A stretch of DNA of 64,000 nt from Pseudomonas svalbardensis (lineage in GTDB: Bacteria > Pseudomonadota > Gammaproteobacteria > Pseudomonadales > Pseudomonadaceae). Positions 60,565 to 64,000 of this stretch are shown one piece after another. The stretch is taken from assembly GCF_030053115.1 (NCBI RefSeq), contig NZ_CP125619.1, forward strand, positions 1,551,001 to 1,615,000, written 5' to 3'. The notes under the pieces were generated by a model. It had not been told where the DNA came from. It saw nothing but the letters and a program-made list of their open reading frames with translations, and ran no database searches. Position numbers and translations under genes: made by a program. Position 1 is the first letter of the stretch, and every line of letters begins with the position of its first letter.

Positions 60565-61641
60565 CTATAAAGATCGTCCGATGATGTCCAGCATGATTTC
60601 GTGGGTGCCGCCGCCGATGGCCAGCAGGCGCGCGTCGCGATGGATCCGCTCCACCAGGGCCGGTTCGATGCAGCCGTGGGCACCGTGCACTTGCACCGCG
60701 CCACGAGCGATTTTCTCCAGCACGGCGACCGACTGGTTCTTGGCGATGGCTACCCGGCGTGGATCGAGGTTGCCGTCGGCCATCCAGTTCACTGCCGACT
60801 CGACATAGTGTTGCGCCACCGCGAGTTCCGCGTGGTACTCGGCCAGTCGTTGGCGGATCACCGATTTGTCGAAGAGTGGTTTGCCCCCGATCTGACGCTG
60901 CTTGCACCAGTCGATACTGGCTTGCAGCGCCATGTCGGCGGAGGTTACGGCCATCACCGCAAGATTCAGGCGTTCCTGCAACAGGCTGTTTTGCAAGATG
61001 CGCCCGACCCCGGAGCCTTGAGTGAGGCGGACCACCGGGGTGTTCGTAAAGTGCAGGTCGGTCAAAGGCAGACACCGCCAACCGAGGCACCGCTGCGGGG
61101 TGTGCGTGATGCCTGGGGCATGACCTTCGGCGAGAAACAGCGCCAGACCGTCCGGAGAGTGCGCGATCAATAACAGCCAGTCCGCCCCTTCACCGTTGCA
61201 GACGAAGGCCTTGGTGCCGGTCAGCCGGTATTGCCCGTTTTCGAGTACGGCACGACAGCTCATGCCGCGCAGGTCCGAACCGGCCTGGGGTTCAGTCAAC
61301 GCCAGGGAAATACTGCATTCACCGCTCAACACCGCGGGCACCACACTGCTCGCAAGCTCAGGTGCACATCGTTGCAGCGCCTTGAGGCTGACAAAGTGTG
61401 AGGCCAGGCCCATGGTGATGCCCTGCGCGCCACTGCGGGTCAGCTCCTGCACCAGGATGGCCACGGCGCGTGGATCATCGGGGAGTTGGTTCTGGTTCTG
61501 ACCCAGTGCCAACAGGCCGGCAAGGCCTGCCCGCCGGTACAGTGCCGGCGGGTAGGTGCCGAGGGTTTCCCACTCGGCGACATGGGGCGTGATGTGCTCC
61601 GCAACAAAGTGTGCGACCCGCTTGCGAAAGAGTTCGCTCAT
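60565..61641 (-). CDS. Acyl-CoA dehydrogenase family flavoprotein
   Basis: 358 residues, slightly short for the family. The N-terminal helical domain, SISLALTEPQAGSDLRGMSC (flavin-binding beta domain), and the C-terminal QVHGAHGCIEPALVERIHRDARLLAIGGGTHEIMLDIIG are typical. It oxidises a CoA or carrier-bound acyl or aminoacyl group to the alpha,beta-unsaturated form; related enzymes in natural-product pathways act on amino acids. Eleven bases separate it from the monooxygenase gene. Confidence 0.86.
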   Translation of the reverse strand: MSELFRKRVAHFVAEHITPHVAEWETLGTYPPALYRRAGLAGLLALGQNQNQLPDDPRAVAILVQELTRSGAQGITMGLASHFVSLKALQRCAPELASSVVPAVLSGECSISLALTEPQAGSDLRGMSCRAVLENGQYRLTGTKAFVCNGEGADWLLLIAHSPDGLALFLAEGHAPGITHTPQRCLGWRCLPLTDLHFTNTPVVRLTQGSGVGRILQNSLLQERLNLAVMAVTSADMALQASIDWCKQRQIGGKPLFDKSVIRQRLAEYHAELAVAQHYVESAVNWMADGNLDPRRVAIAKNQSVAVLEKIARGAVQVHGAHGCIEPALVERIHRDARLLAIGGGTHEIMLDIIGRSL

Positions 61642-61651
61642 GGCAATTCCC

Positions 61652-62776
61652 TCAAAAAACCGTGGTCAGGGCCAGGTCCTGGAAGCGGTTGACGATGGGG
61701 GAGATGCGCGTCGGTGTCATGGCTCGGTCTTCTTCGAAGTAATACAGATCCGTCATGTCGCTCATCACCTTGAGCATCGACCGTGAGCGTTCCGCGGCGC
61801 GAATCTCGTAGCGTTGCAGTGCGCTGTCGAGGTTGTCGTCGCAATGGCCGATCAGCGCCTGGGCCAGCATGAAGCCGTTCTCAAGACCCAGGGTCAGGCC
61901 ATAGCCGAGGGTCGGCAGCATCGCGTGGATACTGTCGCCGAGCATCACCACCCGTGAACGTTGCCAGGCGCCGTCGCCGGTCAGGGCTGTCATCTTGTGG
62001 GTGAGAATCTCCGATTCCTCGGTGGCGGCGATCATCCGTACCACCTCGCTCGGCAGCTCGGCGAACAGCTTCAGCAAGCCGGCCCGATCATGCAGGGGCT
62101 GGTGATGATGCTGATACGCGGCGAACCAGTAGCGATAGTTACTGTGGGCATCCAGCGGGTATGTCACCACGCGCGCGAAGGCAGAGGTGAAGATCTGGCA
62201 GCGATCGGACTTGAGCAGGTCCGAACCGAAATCCACCATGCCGCGGCTGGCCACCAGACCGGTGTCGTAAGGCGCAAGGTTCGGGTTGATGAATTCGCGA
62301 ACGGTGGAACCGACGCCGTCGGCGCCGATCACCAGGTCGAAGTCTTCCTCGCTGTTGTCGCTGAAGCTCACCCGGGTCTTTTGTCCCAGATCCTGCAAGC
62401 GGTTGCAGCCCATCTGAAAGCGCACGGCGCCGTCGCCCAGTTCCTGCAACAGCAGGCGGAATAGCTCGGTACGCCGGAACATCATTGCCGGTGCGGGGAT
62501 CCCCAGCCCGCTCGGTCGCACCGGCTGGCTGTGGATCAACTGGCCTTCGCGTGAGTAGGTGTCGAGGAACTCGATCGCCTTGCCGTGCTCCAGGAACTCG
62601 CGGCTATTGAACAAAAAGCGCAGTACTTGCACGCCTTGGGGCCAGACGTAGATCCCGGTACCTGAGTCCCGAGGACCCAGGCTGCGTTCATACACCGTAC
62701 AGGACAGCCCGAAGCGTTTGAGCATCAGCGCACAGGCGAGGCCATTGAGGCCTGCGCCAATGATCGCGATTTTCAT
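61652..62776 (-). CDS. FAD-dependent monooxygenase (class A)
   Basis: 374-residue flavoprotein of the p-hydroxybenzoate hydroxylase fold. FAD motifs are IAIIGAGLNGLACALMLKRF (GxGxxG), VIGADGVGSTVR (DG motif) and VVMLGDSIHAMLPTLGYGLT (GD motif). It hydroxylates an activated, often aromatic or enolic, substrate with NAD(P)H and O2. The start overlaps the stop of the asparagine synthetase gene by four bases (ATGA). Confidence 0.88.
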   Translation of the reverse strand: MKIAIIGAGLNGLACALMLKRFGLSCTVYERSLGPRDSGTGIYVWPQGVQVLRFLFNSREFLEHGKAIEFLDTYSREGQLIHSQPVRPSGLGIPAPAMMFRRTELFRLLLQELGDGAVRFQMGCNRLQDLGQKTRVSFSDNSEEDFDLVIGADGVGSTVREFINPNLAPYDTGLVASRGMVDFGSDLLKSDRCQIFTSAFARVVTYPLDAHSNYRYWFAAYQHHHQPLHDRAGLLKLFAELPSEVVRMIAATEESEILTHKMTALTGDGAWQRSRVVMLGDSIHAMLPTLGYGLTLGLENGFMLAQALIGHCDDNLDSALQRYEIRAAERSRSMLKVMSDMTDLYYFEEDRAMTPTRISPIVNRFQDLALTTVF

Positions 62777-64000
62777 GCAGCGACTCCTCGTACCCTCTGC
62801 GGGTTGACGGTGGCTTGCATCTTGTAGCGACGCTGCAACAGGCAGAGGCTGGTCAGCTCCATTAGCATCGGATCAAGCAGGCCTTGTTCCCTCGGCGTCA
62901 GGCCTGGCAGACGATCGAGCAGATGACGGACTTTTGCCGCATCGAAGAACGGCAGGTTGTCCAGCTCGCTGCCGTGCAGCACGTCCTGCACCAGTTGATA
63001 CAGACGACCTTGCTGCTGCAGCGTGGCCGGTGGTGCACGGAAGTAATGCTTCTTGCGCTCATACAAGGCTTGCGGCAGGTAAGGGCGCATGGCTTCGCGG
63101 AAGATGAACTTCTCGGTCGAGCCACGGACTTTCATCCAGACCGGCATCTTGCAGGCCAGCTCGACCACGTGGTGATCGAGCAGCGGTACGCGACCTTCGA
63201 TGCTGTTGGCCATTTCCATGCGATCGCCCAGGGTGGTCAGCACGAAGTTTGGCAGGTACGACTTGGCCCACAGGTACATCGATTTGTGCACCGGGTCGCG
63301 ACCTTCGAGCTGGTTGTGATCGAGGCGGTCGAAGAACTGGCGATACGGGTCGATCCCGCTGAAGTGATCACGGAAGTCACTGCTGTACAGGCTTTCCAGC
63401 GCCTTGAACCAGCCGGCCTGGTTGTCCAGCCAGGACACACCGTGGTTGAGCTGATTGATCATCCAGTGAATGTCATCCGGCATCTCGGAACGGGTGTAGC
63501 CCTGTTCGCTTTCCTGGATGCGCTGGCGCAGCTTGCTGATGACCTGCGGGTCCTGGCGTTCGACGTTGTACAGCAGCATGTCACGACGGAAGTGCGGGTA
63601 ACCGGCGAACACTTCATCGGCGCCCTCTCCGGTGAGCACGACTTTCATGCCGGCCTTGCGCACTTCCTGGCTGAGGATGTATTTGGCTACGCCGTGGGCG
63701 TTGAAGAAGGGTGTTTCGTTGTGCCACAGCGCCTGTTCGAAATTGTCTGCCAGGTCATCCTGGGTAATTTCGATAGTGTGAAAGCGTGCGCCGTTGTGCT
63801 CGGCGGCCAGGCGGGCGAAACGGTTTTCGTCGTAGTCTTCCATGTCGGTGAACGACAGGTTGAACGCATCCAGGGGTTTGCCTGTCAGCTGCGTGGCGAG
63901 CCCGAGCATCGCCGAGGAGTCGATGCCGCCGCTCAGGTAGACACCGATTGGCACGTCGGCACGCAGGCGCAGGCGAACCGACTCTTCGACGGCCGAGCGA
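62773..64000 (-). CDS. asnB: Asparagine synthetase-like amidotransferase, 5' end outside window
   Basis: The window holds the C-terminal roughly 408 residues; the frame is open to the right edge (SAVEESVRLRLRADVPIG before the first internal start), so the N-terminal glutaminase domain lies beyond 64000. The ATP-pyrophosphatase motif YLSGGIDSSAMLGLA, GEGADEVFAGYPHFR, and SIEGRVPLLDHHVVELACKMP with STEKFIFREAMRPYLP are complete. The family amidates aspartate or, in natural-product clusters, other carboxylates; beta-lactam synthetases also belong here. The overlap with the monooxygenase argues for a pathway role. First visible gene of the cluster. Confidence 0.9.
   Translation of the reverse strand, partial: RSAVEESVRLRLRADVPIGVYLSGGIDSSAMLGLATQLTGKPLDAFNLSFTDMEDYDENRFARLAAEHNGARFHTIEITQDDLADNFEQALWHNETPFFNAHGVAKYILSQEVRKAGMKVVLTGEGADEVFAGYPHFRRDMLLYNVERQDPQVISKLRQRIQESEQGYTRSEMPDDIHWMINQLNHGVSWLDNQAGWFKALESLYSSDFRDHFSGIDPYRQFFDRLDHNQLEGRDPVHKSMYLWAKSYLPNFVLTTLGDRMEMANSIEGRVPLLDHHVVELACKMPVWMKVRGSTEKFIFREAMRPYLPQALYERKKHYFRAPPATLQQQGRLYQLVQDVLHGSELDNLPFFDAAKVRHLLDRLPGLTPREQGLLDPMLMELTSLCLLQRRYKMQATVNPQRVRGVAA

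Noticed and set aside
1..64000. CRISPR array
   Set aside because: No regularly spaced direct repeats were seen; the repeats present are REP-like palindromes.

Overview
The window looks like chromosomal DNA of a fluorescent Pseudomonas (P. fluorescens group). Several blocks follow gene orders known from Pseudomonas: the tricarboxylate uptake locus (opdH-tctCBA with tctDE) beside ung, nadB followed divergently by algU-mucA-mucB-mucD, and bepA-tusA-perM-bcp-gcvR-dapA-bamC-purC. PhaG, FosA and Pseudomonas-type REP palindromes fit the same group. Species is an inference; no rRNA is present.

Layout. 1-5283: an edge fragment, fosA, a LysE exporter, a PAS-GAF-GGDEF diguanylate cyclase and small stress-type genes (KGG-repeat protein, DUF4142, small iron-permease-like protein, a two-TM protein behind an RpoS-like promoter). 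5316-10348: a minus-strand operon for an alternative aa3-type cytochrome c oxidase whose subunit II carries two fused cytochrome c domains. 10791-14363: a hypothetical gene, two AidA/PixA paralogues and two methyltransferases. 14492-17642: a lower-GC islet next to tRNA-Gly holding an IS66 remnant, a long palindrome and a type VI secretion cassette (PAAR gene with frameshift, glycine-zipper putative effector, DUF7079-like putative immunity gene). 17825-23160: phaG, rsuA, a CWC protein, a deletion scar joining two 5'-truncated genes, a lipoprotein, an enoyl-CoA hydratase family gene and ung. 23250-30913: tricarboxylate transport with its porin and two-component system. 30988-47591: housekeeping and envelope-stress genes, ending at tRNA-Ser.

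47889-64000 is accessory. A MFS exporter lies divergent to a SufR-like regulator. Behind it a tightly packed minus-strand cluster runs to the right edge: methyltransferase, amidase, two class III aminotransferases, TauD-type oxygenase, stand-alone AMP ligase, thermostable-hemolysin-family protein, then glutathionyl-hydroquinone-reductase-like GST, azoreductase, thioesterase, acyl-CoA dehydrogenase, FAD monooxygenase and a partial asparagine synthetase. Several genes overlap by 1-11 bases, as in a biosynthetic operon. No NRPS, PKS or carrier protein is visible. I read it as a non-NRPS pathway for a nitrogen-containing small molecule with export and detoxification functions; I cannot name the product. 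This is the best candidate here for an undescribed system.

The alternative oxidase, the type VI cassette with its broken PAAR gene, the GGDEF/lipoprotein deletion scar and a terminator repeat with an inverted loop are secondary points of interest.
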